NCBI GenBank assembly: GCA_036365145.1
Contig: JAEOAD010000029.1
Location: 23,173,001-23,237,000, forward strand
Reading direction: 5' to 3'
Length of the DNA stretch: 64,000 nucleotides
Origin: Orientallactaga sibirica
Taxonomy: Eukaryota; Chordata; Mammalia; Rodentia; Dipodidae
How positions within the stretch are numbered: position 1 is the first letter of the stretch; each line of letters opens with the position of its first letter. This document shows, one piece after another, positions 24,145 through 35,132 of this stretch. The notes beneath the pieces were generated by a model that saw nothing but the letters and a program-made list of their open reading frames with translations, was not told where the DNA came from and made no database searches. The position numbers and the translations under genes were made by a program.

Positions 24145-24442
24145 ATAATAATATTAGATCTCCTGGGCTGGAGAGATGGCTTAGCAGTTAAGGCGTCTGC
24201 CTCCTAAGCCTAAGAATGCTGGTTCCAATCTCCAGTGGTTCCAATCTCCAGGTCCCACGTTTAGCCAGATGCAAAGTGATGCAAGGGTGCAATGCCGCAC
24301 TTGAACACAAGGAGGCACACACATCTGGATTTCATTCGCAGCAGCTAAGAGGCTGCTGGTGCACCCATCTCTGTCTTCCTCTCCCTCTCTCTCTGTCTCT
24401 CAAAAAAAAAAAAAAAAACTAAATAATAATAATATTAGATCT
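24145..24442 (+). mobile_element. tRNA-derived SINE, type 2, with 17-bp TSD and duplicated B-box segment
   Basis: Forward SINE (24162-24425) with GGGCTGGAGAGATGGCTTAG (A box), CTCCTAAGCCTAAGAATGC and an A-rich tail. ATAATAATATTAGATCT flanks it exactly (24145-24161, 24426-24442). The segment TGGTTCCAATCTCCAG, which holds the pol III B-box position, is present twice in tandem (24220-24235, 24236-24251). Confidence 0.95.
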
Positions 24443-25081
24443 TTATATATTGAAAATAAGAATAATAAGCTTCATATATACATGACCTAACTTAGACTAC
24501 TACATTCTGGACTTAAATCTGTCTCTATAAATTGTGAGTCTTCAGGCTCCTGCTGGAGAAATGAATGTATTTGCATATAGAAGGGGAATGAATTATTATT
24601 GTAAGAGGTTGAATAAGATGATTATCTATATGCTTAGTTAACATTCTTGAAACTCATACTCATGGAAAAATAAGCCTACATGAATTATGTGGTAAGATTA
24701 TAAAATGACACCCACATTTTGCTATTATGAAGCCTAAACTAGCCTTTTGTGGGGAGAAATCACATGGAGAGAACTCAGCTGAGACTTCTGGTCTTATTTA
24801 ATATTAATTATCAGCCCTGTGGCTGATGGTATTCCATATTTGATGTTTCTAATGAAGCTAACCTTTAAGTTTCACAGACAACAGAGATTCTAGTCCTTGT
24901 AAAATGATGAACAAGCCATCTGTACTTTTCTTGCTTTAAATTTAACTTTGCTGTTGGCAATTATACAGCAGAAGTACTGTTTCCTTGCAATGACTATAAA
25001 TGTGTGCACTTCCAGCTGAGAGGAGGTTTAATGTTCACAGCAGATATAGTCACCTCATATCCAGTAAGAGTGAAAATCAAT
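24443..25081. other. Unassigned single-copy sequence
   Basis: No repeat recognised. The right half (about 24740-25060) has mixed, non-repetitive composition with ATTTGCATA-, TAATTA- and ATTATCAGC-type motifs. See findings. Confidence 0.4.
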
Positions 25082-25370
25082 GACATCAATTTTTATTTAT
25101 TTATTTTTTTATTTTTGGAGAGAGACACAGAGAGAAACAGATAGAGAGGGAGAGGAAGACAGATAGAGATGGGTGCACCAGCAGCCTCTCAGCTGCTGAG
25201 AATGAAATCCAGATGTGTGTGCCACCTTGTGGGCAAGTGCAGCATTGCATCCTTGTGTCACTTTGCATCTGGCTAAACGTGGGACCTGGAGATTGGAACC
25301 AGCATTCTTAGGCTTAGCAGGAAGGCGCCTTAACTGCTAAGCCATCTCTCCAGCCCGACAGCAATTTTTA
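25082..25370 (-). mobile_element. tRNA-derived SINE, type 2, with 14-bp TSD
   Basis: Reverse SINE (25096-25356) with CAGCAGCCTCTCAGCTGCTG, GAAATCCAGATGTGTGTGCC and AAGCCATCTCTCCAGCCC. GACATCAATTTTTA (25082-25095) and GACAGCAATTTTTA (25357-25370) are its target duplication with one mismatch. Confidence 0.93.
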
Positions 25371-26934
25371 AAAGACAAGAGTGATGACCAAGAGAAGAAA
25401 TAGAAGGGTAACAAGAAACCAGCTGGAAATAAAGAAGAAATCTGGGGAGTTGAACTCTAACAGCTTCTGTCTTTCTAATTCTTATAACTTTGAAGTTTAG
25501 ACCATTGCTGTGGTTTAAATAAAAATCCATGTTTTAACTTCATCTGTCTTACAGTATATTTTCTGCTTAGCTGCACATTTGCACTTCACATAAACATATA
25601 TTCTCTTCTTGACTCCTCCATTCTTAATACTCCCTCATTCACTTGATCCTATTTAAAAAAATACAAAGACAAGTTCCTAATAAGCAAGCATGGTGACACA
25701 ATGAATGGAATAATAAATTCTTATAAATATGTTAGGAAGAAAAGAGGAAATGTTTTAGATAAAGTTATATAGCCAAAGTTTTAAAAATCTCAACATAAAC
25801 TCAGACTATATAAGAAAAAATCTGAGAACTCTTGATCTAACATAACATAACTGGAACCCAGGTGGTAAGCTACCCTGGCTATTCTTGATTGCCCCATGAG
25901 AAATACAGAGAAGAAACCATTGAACTACACAATCTACACAGACCTATCCTACTACCATATTCATCTTCTGGATAATAGGCAATTACTAATACACAGAAAA
26001 ATAAGAAAGATGAAGCTCATATGAACTTGAATAAAGTCTTGCAATTGGAGAAAGCTGTCATCAGTTCTCTTAATATGCTTCAAAGTTGCTAAAGAGACAG
26101 TGCCCATCTGCCCTATGACATCTGTGAGTAGTATAGGCAGCACATTAAAAATGGTGTGATTGACATTAAGTTCAGCTGGGTTCACACAGAGCAAGTCTTT
26201 TTAAGCCAATCTCATTTTTTTCTCTGACAGACTAAGATTGTTTATGACAAGGATTCAATATACAGAGCTAGATTCCAGTGACACAGTTGTCATAGGCCCT
26301 TGCAATAACCTAGCCTATCCTAGGAGCAAGATAGATGAGTGTTTGAATGGAATATATTGAAATCACCACACACATGATCCCACTTAACAAAGAATTGTCA
26401 GTCTGAATGATGTTTCTTTATATTTGCTTGAGGGCTGTGATCTCTTCCCTTCCTGTCCACATCAAAAAAGGTATTAATGGCCACACATAAAATAAATAAT
26501 TAATCAAAAGTACAAAAAAAATAATGCTAAGTGGCAGAATAAGTTTTCTAAATATTTCTGATGGGCTGGGGCCAAATGTAATTGTGATTATATGTAATTT
26601 ATTACAAAATAACTTCATTTGCTTGACTAAAGTTGTTGCAAATGAATTCATTTGATATATTAATTATTATAGAGACTGGAACAGAAATGTTTTTTATGAG
26701 ATTACTGCATGCTTTAGGATAAGTGAACTAAATTAAGTTACACAGTGATGGGTCACCTTCACATTTTTTTTCCAATTTTGAACAATTATTTAAAAAGTAT
26801 AACAAGTAAACAGACATAACAGAAAATAAATCATAAATGAAACAACATGAAAATGTATTAACATATCTCATGAATATAGTATTTTGTGGGCAATAACCTT
26901 GAGTAATAGGAAAATACAACGTGATTTACACAAT
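25371..26934. other. Unassigned AT-rich sequence
   Basis: No gene or repeat recognised. Confidence 0.5.
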
Positions 26935-27337
26935 ATCACTGTAGCAGACAGCTTCAGGTTCGCTGAGATGAACTTCCAGACCAGGCACAGTTATGGAGGA
27001 AGGGATATTATTTATTGAAGCTTACAGATCCAGGGGAAGTTCCATAATGGCAGGAGAAGCAGCCTGCTTTCATAGGGCCAAGCAGAGAGAGACAAAGCCA
27101 GCCAGCCACCACAGCACACAGAGCAAAACTACAGCCAAAAGGTCACACAGCACACTCCAGGAACTCCTGGTAGGCACATTTGCATATCTTTACAATGGAA
27201 TCTCAAACCCATACCATTAACACCTTAAGACAGGCCCCCAGTGACATTGCCTCTAGGAAGGTGATTGCAGATGCAAACTATAAAGTAATGAAACATTGAA
27301 TATATTGGGGGACATATATTCAAACTACCACAATCAC
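26935..27337 (-). mobile_element. Solo LTR with 5-bp target duplication (family copy 2)
   Basis: The element (26940-27332) is the reverse complement of the 8.2 kb LTR: it opens TGTAGCAGACAGCTTCAGG and closes TTCAAACTACCACA. ATCAC stands on both sides (26935-26939, 27333-27337), a perfect 5-bp duplication. The TTATTTATTGAAGC stretch at about 27007 is the AATAAA signal on the element's sense strand. An 75-codon open frame inside is an accident of the LTR sequence and has a counterpart in copy 1. Confidence 0.88.
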
Positions 27338-27684
27338 AAAACTATCAAATATCATTTGGAGAATAATAGCATAGATAGGTAGAAGAAAATTTAAAAGTGT
27401 AGATAATTGTTCACCCATAGAAAAGTAGGAATGAGATCAGGAAAGTCTCACACTTGGCCTGTGGATTGTTTTGCATAAAGATGAGGCAAATAATTTCACA
27501 AAAGGAAGTACACACTAAGTGTGCAAGTCTGTTTTCAAGCTGTGTTTGATGAATAGATTTCATTAAAATACTTCATTTTATTTCTTACAAATATGTAATC
27601 AGTATTTCATTTAATATTTGAAAATGGAAAATAATAATGTTAGTTAAATTTTTTGATATCAAAAAACTAAATAAACATCAATGG
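27338..27684. other. Unassigned AT-rich sequence
   Basis: Nothing recognised. Confidence 0.5.
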
Positions 27685-27985
27685 GTAAGTCACTTACTGT
27701 GCAAGCCTGATGACCTGAGTTCAGATAACCAGCTCTGATAAACAAACCGATGCACATCACTAGCATATCTAATCCTAATGCAATAGTTGTGAGAAGGAAA
27801 AGAGAGAGAAGACGCCAAAAGCTTGTAATCCTACTTGCCTAACACACAGAGTGACAAACAACAGAGATTAATCCTAAAACAAGGTAAGAGGAAATGACCA
27901 ACACTTAAAGTTACCCTCTCACTACCACATGCATGCCCTGGCAAGTGTGCACCCAATTTCACATACATGAATACACACACAAAAG
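27685..27985 (+). mobile_element. B4-type SINE (forward)
   Basis: tRNA-like head GGGTAAGTCACTTACTG...GACCTGAGTTCAGAT, a degraded middle, then ACTACCACATGCATGCCC and a CA-rich end with ACACACACAAAAG. The order and tail fit rodent B4; it is heavily diverged. Confidence 0.65.
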
Positions 27986-28684
27986 AACCCATGAACTGGA
28001 AAAAGAAAATGACTTCCAAAATTTTGATAAATTGAATTTGACTAGATGTTATGTCAATCTGTCTGGGGTTTTGCTATCATCTCAGTATCCAGGATTAATT
28101 TGTCCAACCCTAAAGTTATAGACCCCAACTGATCTATGCCTCTGTTATTTTGAAATTAATATAAACCTGTTCCAATATGACCCTCCTTATGTCTGTTCAA
28201 TGCAGATGGCCCCTGACTAAGGCTTCTGCATTAGCAAGCCTCATGCAAGTCAAGCCCTTTCTTCTCATCCTGTTAGGACAGAAGAGTGCTCATCTATTTC
28301 TAGCAGTGGATGACTGTGAATAAGGCAGAAACTCACAGACATGTCAACCATAAGGTCACATATGACCAAAAAAAAAAAAATGTCGGTAAGGTAATTTCCT
28401 GATCTTGAAATTCCATTTTTCCTAAGGCCAGTGCCTTAAATATATGTCATAAATACATCTATCCAGTGCTTGATGAATGCAAGAACTGATAATGAACACT
28501 TACCTCCATGACTAATACAAATATCTGTTACATGTAGTTTTGGAAGATTATTAGATCAAAAGGATGAAGAATTAACAGATAAATTTATTTCATTTTTCTT
28601 AGAATTTTTAATTTTTTTAGCTAACAAAATTTTTGTTACCTTTATAGCATACTCAAAGACAATTTGTTTCATGTGATTGCCTGA
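27986..28684. other. Unassigned sequence
   Basis: Nothing recognised apart from an A13 run near 28369-28380. Confidence 0.45.
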
Positions 28685-28855
28685 AAAGCTTCATGAACTA
28701 GGTTCAATTGCCCAATACCTATGTAAAGCCAGATGCACAAAGTGGCTCATGCATATGGAGTACTTCACAATGGCTAGAGGCCCATTCTTTCAGTCTGTCC
28801 CTCTTCCATCTACCTCTATCTCTGCTTGCAAATAAACAAAAATAGTTTTTAAAAA
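28685..28855 (+). mobile_element. tRNA-derived SINE, type 1, degraded
   Basis: GTTCAATTGCCCAATACC, AAGCCAGATGCACAAAGTGG and ATGGCTAGAGGCCC are type 1 SINE landmarks. A CT-rich part and GCAAATAAACAAAAA close it. The head is eroded. Confidence 0.75.
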
Positions 28856-29309
28856 CTTTCAAATTAGGTATTAATAAGATTTGTAAAGACATCCTTAAAA
28901 TTATAATAGCCAAAATACAAACATTACTTATTACTTTAAAAAAAATCCAAAATTGAAAAAAAAAAAAAAACAAAGAAATATATTTTAGGAAGAATATATT
29001 AGAAAAAAGAGCCAAAATTATTTTTATTAAATTTGAATGTACTTGACTTGCCTATTAGAAAAAAATAAATTTGAACTACAAAAAAGGCAACTATGTGGTA
29101 CACATGAGAACAGATAATTCATATCATTAAAGAGCCAAAAATCAAGAATAACAAAGACATATCTAACTAAAAAAATATGTAATTATAGAAGTAATAGTGA
29201 TATCAATAAAGCAAAATTTAAACCAAAAAATTACATGTTATCAAAGAGATATTTATGATAAAATATATATCTCATGTAGAAAAATAATGAATATGAATAT
29301 TAATCTACC
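28856..29309. other. Unassigned A-rich sequence
   Basis: Very A/T-rich, no features recognised. Confidence 0.5.
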
Positions 29310-29560
29310 ATATGTGTGTATGTGAGTGCAAGTGTATGCATACCAGAAGTCAATGTTAGGTGTCTGTCTCCATCTTCTTTGTTGACACAGTATCTTTTAC
29401 AGTTCATGAAGCTTACCAGTTTGGCTAGTCTAGCTAGCCAGCTAGCTCCCAAAATTATCAGGTTTCATCCCCAGGAGCACAGCTGCTCCCTCCTTTCACA
29501 TGGGTGCTGAGGATCCGAACTCATGTTCTTATCCTGACTGAGCCACCATCCAAGGCCTGC
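29310..29560 (-). mobile_element. B4-type SINE (reverse)
   Basis: TG-rich start (TGTGTGTATGTGAGTG), GAAGTCAATGTTAGGTGTC, then CACATGGGTGCTGAGGATC and GACTGAGCCACCATCC. This is the reverse complement of a B4, ending in its tRNA-like head. Confidence 0.7.
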
Positions 29561-29831
29561 ATCCTCTTTAATAAAACTAAATCTGCAAATATGAAAAGAG
29601 ATATAATTAGAAACACATTAAAACAGTAAGCACGTTAATAATAGAAAACATACTTCAGAGTAAAGGATCAGTCAATAAGCATATCATTCTTCATCAAACC
29701 TTAAAACTACCTACAGGGAATACACCTTCCTCTCAAGTGTATGGAACTGCCAAAAAAAAAAAAAAACCTGTTCACATCATACCACAAAGAAAACAACAGA
29801 AATATCAATTTTGTAAAAGTATTATGAATGC
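29561..29831. other. Unassigned sequence
   Basis: AT-rich; an A15 run at about 29751-29765. Nothing else recognised. Confidence 0.45.
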
Positions 29832-29945
29832 TGGCCTGGTGCACATGTCTATAATGCCAGCATGTGTGAGGCACAAGCAGGAGGATAGAGAATTCAAGGC
29901 AAGTTTAGGCTACAGAGAAAGAATCTATATCCAAAAAAACAATCA
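29832..29945 (+). mobile_element. Old B1-like SINE
   Basis: CTGGCCTGGTGCACATGTC, GGCACAAGCAGGAGGATAG and AGGCTACAGAGAAAG follow the B1 order at high divergence, with an A-rich end. Confidence 0.6.
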
Positions 29946-30087
29946 AGCAAACACGATATACTCAGATCATGATGGAATAAAATTAAAATTTTAAGGTAAG
30001 TTAAAAATAGTCACATTTCCTATAATAGGAAATTAAAATTAAAAGAAGAAACTAATATTCAAAGGATGAAGTATTGTTTAAGTAGAG

Positions 30088-30262
30088 AGAGAGAGAGGGA
30101 ATTAATGAGCACATCTGGGTCTCCAGGTAAAACAAACAGACTTCAGATGCATGTGCTACTTTGTGTATCTAGCTTTATGGGGATATTAGGAAAATAAATC
30201 CAGACCGTCAGACTTTGCATACAAGTTCCTTTAACTGCTGAGCTGTCTCTATATCCAGATGA
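30088..30262 (-). mobile_element. tRNA-derived SINE, type 1, degraded (reverse)
   Basis: GA tract, CAGACTTCAGATGCATGTGC, then TTAACTGCTGAGCTGTCTCT match the reverse of a type 1 SINE. Confidence 0.7.
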
Positions 30263-31094
30263 GGTGTTTTAAAGTTCATATTCATGGTTTGCATATTTCT
30301 AGCTAAATTTAATTATGTATGTCTAAATTTTCAGAAAAAATATTTTGTTGCCATTTTTAGTATTTTTTAATAACATCCTGTAATTTGTTATTTTTGTTTA
30401 TATAAAGGTCTTTGATTTATGTGCTGACTTTATAATTTTCTATTTTGTTTCATGCTTATATTATTTGAACTAGGCCTATAATTTATTGTCTAATGTATTT
30501 CTTGCACATAATGATTTAATTTACTACTGGAAACAAATATTTCATACAAAATTGTGTGCCTTAGATTTGTAGCTCTGGTCTAATTGCATAAGCTGACACA
30601 ATTCTGAAGAGAAGTTGAAATGTGCTTGATCTGATTACTTCTAAACTTAGCATTGTTGGAATAAAATTAGGTTTGTCCAAGTGAACTCATGAAGTTAATA
30701 CATAGGAAAATTTAATAATAGCCAAATGTAGGTTTTTATATGCATATGCAAATGTAAATACAGCTATTTCCAATCTCTCATTGTTGAGAACCGCTTGAAA
30801 AAAGACATCCTTGTACTAATGAACACACCTATACGCTTGATTTTGGTTTAATACTAAGAGGAACCAGGCAGTGCTCTTCAAGAAAGGGGTGATTGTAAAA
30901 CAAGGGCTTCCATTTAGAACATTTTTACTACGCTTGAAAGTGAAAAAAAAAAGTGTTTAGGAATTATGGAGTATAACACAGTTATACGAGAAATTAAACT
31001 AAAGGGCTTCACTAGTCAGTCTAAAATCATCGCACACACATACACACAGGAAACACGTGCACACACACACGTTTCCACTTATTGTGATACAAAA
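30263..31094. other. Unassigned single-copy sequence
   Basis: Repeat-free except for a CA-rich patch near 31033-31072. Contains ATATGCATATGCAAATG at about 30737-30753 (a POU octamer, ATGCAAAT). See findings. Confidence 0.4.
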
Positions 31095-31350
31095 AAATGT
31101 ACATGCTAGGCATAGTGCTACATACCTATAATATCAGCACTTTGTAGGGAAGGGGACAGGGCTATGATTCTGTCTCAAAAAAGCAAAAAGAAAAACAAAT
31201 GATTCTGGGATGGTGAGGTACTCCTTCAATCCCAGCCATGAGCACATTGAGACAGAAAACTTGCCATGAGCTCAAGGGCAGCTTGGGATAATTAGCAAGT
31301 TCCAGGTCAGTCAGAGCAAGACAGCTACATATTGTCTCAAAAGACTGCAG
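31095..31350 (+). mobile_element. Two old B1-like SINEs in tandem
   Basis: First copy about 31095-31195 (TAGGCATAGTGCTACATACC to TCTGTCTCAAAAAAG). Second about 31205-31345 (GGATGGTGAGGTACTCC, CCAGGTCAGTCAGAGC, TTGTCTCAAAAGA). Both are strongly diverged. Confidence 0.6.
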
Positions 31351-31416
31351 AAATGTTGAGTAATGGGTAACCAGTGGGTACTAAAATTAGAAAGTTTAGG
31401 CATTTATAAGATCTTT

Positions 31417-31420
31417 ACAT

Positions 31421-31451
<31 letters not shown>

Positions 31452-31598
31452 CAAGGTAGGGTCTCACTCTAGCTCAAGCTGACCTGGAATTCACTATGTA
31501 GCATCAGGGTGGCCTTGAACTCATGGTGATCCTCCTACCTTTGCCTTAAGAGTGCTGGGATTAAAGGAGTGTGCCACCATGCCTGGCAACATAGTTTT
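31417..31598 (-). mobile_element. B1 SINE (reverse) with 10-bp TSD
   Basis: T29 (31423-31451), CAAGGTAGGGTCTCACTC, CTGGAATTCACTATGTAG and GTGTGCCACCATGCCTGGC. ACATAGTTTT is present at 31417-31426 and 31589-31598; part of the left copy merges with the T-run. Confidence 0.92.
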
Positions 31599-32289
31599 AA
31601 ATATGTCATTGAAAGTAATTTATCAATTTCAAGTAGCAAAATAGCAAGTTGAGTGTAGTTAACACTGACATGCATCACCTCATCCAAGGGATTAGAATTA
31701 GCATTGGTATTTATGATAATGAACAACATGTACCTGTACCTCACAGTACAAAGCACTGTGAAGTGTCAGACTCATTGTCCTCAGACAAGTGTGCCTAACC
31801 AGAATCTATTCATGAGAAAATATCAAGTAAGACAAAATTACAAAGCTCTTTTACACAATCAGTTCAAACAGTAAATGTCTAATTTACTAAGATACTGAAA
31901 CAGTGTTTGCTAAAGTACTTGTACTATTTTCATTGCTCCCAGCTGTGCACCAGCATTGCATTCTGTCCTCCCAGTAACACCGGAGCTACTCACTCTTGTT
32001 ATGAGCCTTCATTATGATTTTCTTATGATATTTCGAGTTTTTCAGTGACTAATGCTTTTGGACACTTTGCCTTGTGCTTATTGGTCATTTAAGTAGCTTT
32101 TTTGTTGACCTATCTGCTTGTCTTTGAATTATTTTACACAGTTGCTTCGTTACTTGCTATAATTGAATTGTGAGGTATTTATATACTCCAAATATTACTT
32201 GGTATATAATACATATGTTGAGATTTTCAACTTTTATGTTGATGTTTTATTATAGCATCAGTTATCTCCAATTCCAGCTAGTTACCCAC
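31599..32289. other. Unassigned sequence
   Basis: AT-rich, nothing recognised. Confidence 0.5.
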
Positions 32290-32860
32290 AAATGACATAG
32301 GTGATTAATAGTGAGTTAATAAAATTCCATTTGAGGCATGTACCATAATTTTCCAATGAATTATCTGCTGCTGCAATAATTATGGAAAGCAATGTGTCTT
32401 TCTGGTAGCTTGATCATATGGTAGTTCTGGGTTTACTTCTTTGAGGGACATCCACATAGATTTCCCAAATTGCTGCACTATTTTACATTCCCAGCAGCAG
32501 TCCCTATATTCTCACTAGCATTTGTATTATGTTTTCTTAATGATAAGCATAGGTGTGAGATGAAATTTTAACACACTTGATTTGCATTTCCCTGATAGCT
32601 GAGAAGTTTCAACATATGTTCCATATAACTATTGGCCAGCTACACTTTGCTTTTGAGAAGGGTCAGTAGTTTTCTTTGCTATGTAGAAACTTTAATTTCT
32701 GAATAGTTTATGGGTAATCATACCTATGAACTTCTCTCTTTGAACTGTATTTGCTATATCTGAAAGATTCTGGTAAGTTGTGTTCTAGTTTCATTTGATT
32801 CTAGCATTTTTAAAACTTTTCTACCCTTTCTAATCTTTGTCTGAATTTATTAGTGTCCAT
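32290..32860 (-). mobile_element. Old L1 3' region (reverse)
   Basis: The order GATCATATGGTAGTTCTGG, CACATAGATTTCCCAAATTG, ACATTCCCAGCAGCAG, GTGTGAGATGAAATTTTAAC and GATTTGCATTTCCCTGATAG is the classic reverse complement of the ORF2 C-terminus of old mammalian L1s. Too diverged to read a protein. Confidence 0.8.
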
Positions 32861-33292
32861 TGAGTTTATGCTGCAGTCAGCTTCCCTGAGGTTTCACATG
32901 CTTTCATCCTTTGTTTAGTTAGTAGATGTGTGTGGACAAGTGTGTTGGGGTCAGGAAATCTAGTAAGTCTGTATTTTCCACCATCCCAGGGTGGTCTTAA
33001 TAGAGAATTTCACTTACTATCTACTCTTCCCTTGCCTCAGCTTAATAAGCATGACATGACCGGCACTAGGTGCTTTCCAACCCCTGCTTTATTTGGCTTG
33101 TGGATATATTGTTGAAGAATTTGTTTCTATGTTGCTCTTTGTTTGTTTGTTTGTTTCTGTTTTCAGATACATAGCAAATGTGGAAGTTGCGGGGTAATGG
33201 TGGAGATCCTGCTTCCCTACTTCTCTCTTCAGGGCTCAATGCTGGCTTTAGCTCCTTTTGTAGATGTACTCTTAAATATATCTAACTTTCTT
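32861..33292. other. Unassigned sequence
   Basis: (GTTT) repeats near 33140-33160; nothing else recognised. Confidence 0.45.
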
Positions 33293-33505
33293 TTTTTAAC
33301 ATTTTTTATTTATTGATTTGAGAGAAAATAAAAAGTGAGATAGCACATGGGGCCACCAGGGCATCTTGCTGCTCCCAAACCCCTCCAGACATATGCACAA
33401 TTTTGTGCCTTTTTCTGGCTTTAAGTGGATACTGGGGGATAGATCCCTTGATGGTAAGCTTTGTAAGAAAGTTCCTTTAACCACTGTGTCCTCTTCCTAG
33501 CCCAA
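33293..33505 (-). mobile_element. tRNA-derived SINE, type 1, degraded (reverse)
   Basis: TTTTTTATTTATTGATTTGAG, GGGGCCACCAGGGCATC, CCAGACATATGCACAA and TTTAACCACTGTGTCCTC follow the type 1 order in reverse. Confidence 0.75.
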
Positions 33506-34990
33506 TATTTCTGCATTTCATCTCTCTCTCTCTCAGCCTGCTCTTTACTGAGGTCTACCCTGGCCTTTCAGTGTTCCTTATCTGTACCTGAAATCATGAA
33601 TCAGATGTTTTCTTTCAGACTTTTTTGGGGGGGGAAGAGTGATATTTGTCTCTACTCCTTCCTATTATGTATTGATATAACTTTTAGTGAATTCCAAAGG
33701 TGCATGGTCCCAACATTGTTAGAGGAAACATAGACAAATTAAAAATTAAATGATTCAGTGTCAGAATAAATGAAATGTTTCGGGTAAGAAAGTACTTGAC
33801 TATGGACATTTCAATTTATTTGGGTTACCAATAGGCACACAGATCCCACTGATATTCTTGATAGTATTTGCACTATATTATATAATTGATATTTGCATCT
33901 GAAATGAAGACAGAAATAGAAGTTTGTAAACCTTTATTTAATAGTTTTACTCTTAGGATAGCATAGAAGAAATGGGAGTGGAAGACCTCAATCCTTTTAA
34001 TCCTTAAGACGCCTTGAAAAAATTCAGAACTGAGCACTGCAGATAGTTTCCAAATACAATTAACTTTGGTTACCATTAATTTATGCATGAATTATAGTAT
34101 CTTTTTTGTGATAGTACAGATACTAGGTCTATCATTGTAAAAATAAAAATAGAAATGTTAATCTCATGCCCACATCTGCTATTTTCAATTTGGAAGTGAC
34201 ATAAACAATATTTTATGGTTGCTCATTGCTGCTAGTATTGTGTATTCCTTGCACAGGTGATGCATTTCTAATATCATGTGGTTAAACAATAACAACTAGA
34301 AATAATGACAGAAAGTTTTAAAAATATTTCTTTATATCTCATAAAATTCTATGATACAGTCACTATTTATTTTTTCTTATTTTCTATATGAAGAAAAGCA
34401 AAGATCAGAGAATTTAATTACCCAAGGTCAAATAGTAACAAAACAATAAAGAGATACAGTCAGTATCATTACTAAGCATTCACATTCAACTGCCTTCCTC
34501 ACTGATAGATACCAGTTAAGGACTCTGTGGAGTTTTCATGAACATTTAAGAGAGAAAAACACAAGGCAGAACCAGGGAACCGTGTTTATGCTAAACATGT
34601 TGTACTATGTTATGTTATGAGCTCTCTTCTACGTATATTCATTCAGAGGTCTTGGATTTAGAAGCTACAAAAGTAACTCTCAGTTATCCTTTTCATAGCA
34701 ATGACATGATAAAACCCTGTAGAAAGGCAGAGATTCTTGTCCAGTCCCCAGAAATGATAGAATCTCCCACAGTGCTTTCTTTTCTCCCATAATACACAAC
34801 ATGTCTGACAGCATTTGCTACACACATACAGGCTAGCCAGAAACACCCCTTAACACAAGGGTCCAGCCATTCTCTCGATTCTAGAAGCAACATCCATCAT
34901 GTTCCTTCATCAGGAAAATTTCCCTGTGGCTATCAGGCACTGTCATCTTGATTATTCTACTGTGTTTCCCACCCCCCTTTGGCTGATGTT

Positions 34991-35132
34991 AGACCAGCCT
35001 CTGTAGAATTCTTCAGCCTGTACCCTTCAGACTTCAGACTTTATTCTTCTTTCTTCATTCTTCTCTCTTTCTGGCTCAAGTAGACCACCCTCTATATAAT
35101 TCTGCAACCTTGACCCTTCAGACTTTATTCTT
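34991..35132 (+). repeat. Imperfect direct duplication, ~50 bp units
   Basis: AGACCAGCCTCTGTAGAATT...CAGACTTTATTCTT (34991-35048) recurs as AGACCACCCTCTATATAATT...CAGACTTTATTCTT (35082-35132). The first unit has an extra CAGACTT. The spacer between them is CT-rich. Confidence 0.85.

Noticed and set aside
24170..24250. tRNA gene-like A and B boxes in several places (also 57120, 54080, 20155)
   Set aside because: These are SINE heads with target duplications and A-rich tails, not tRNA genes; they do not fold as complete cloverleaves by eye.
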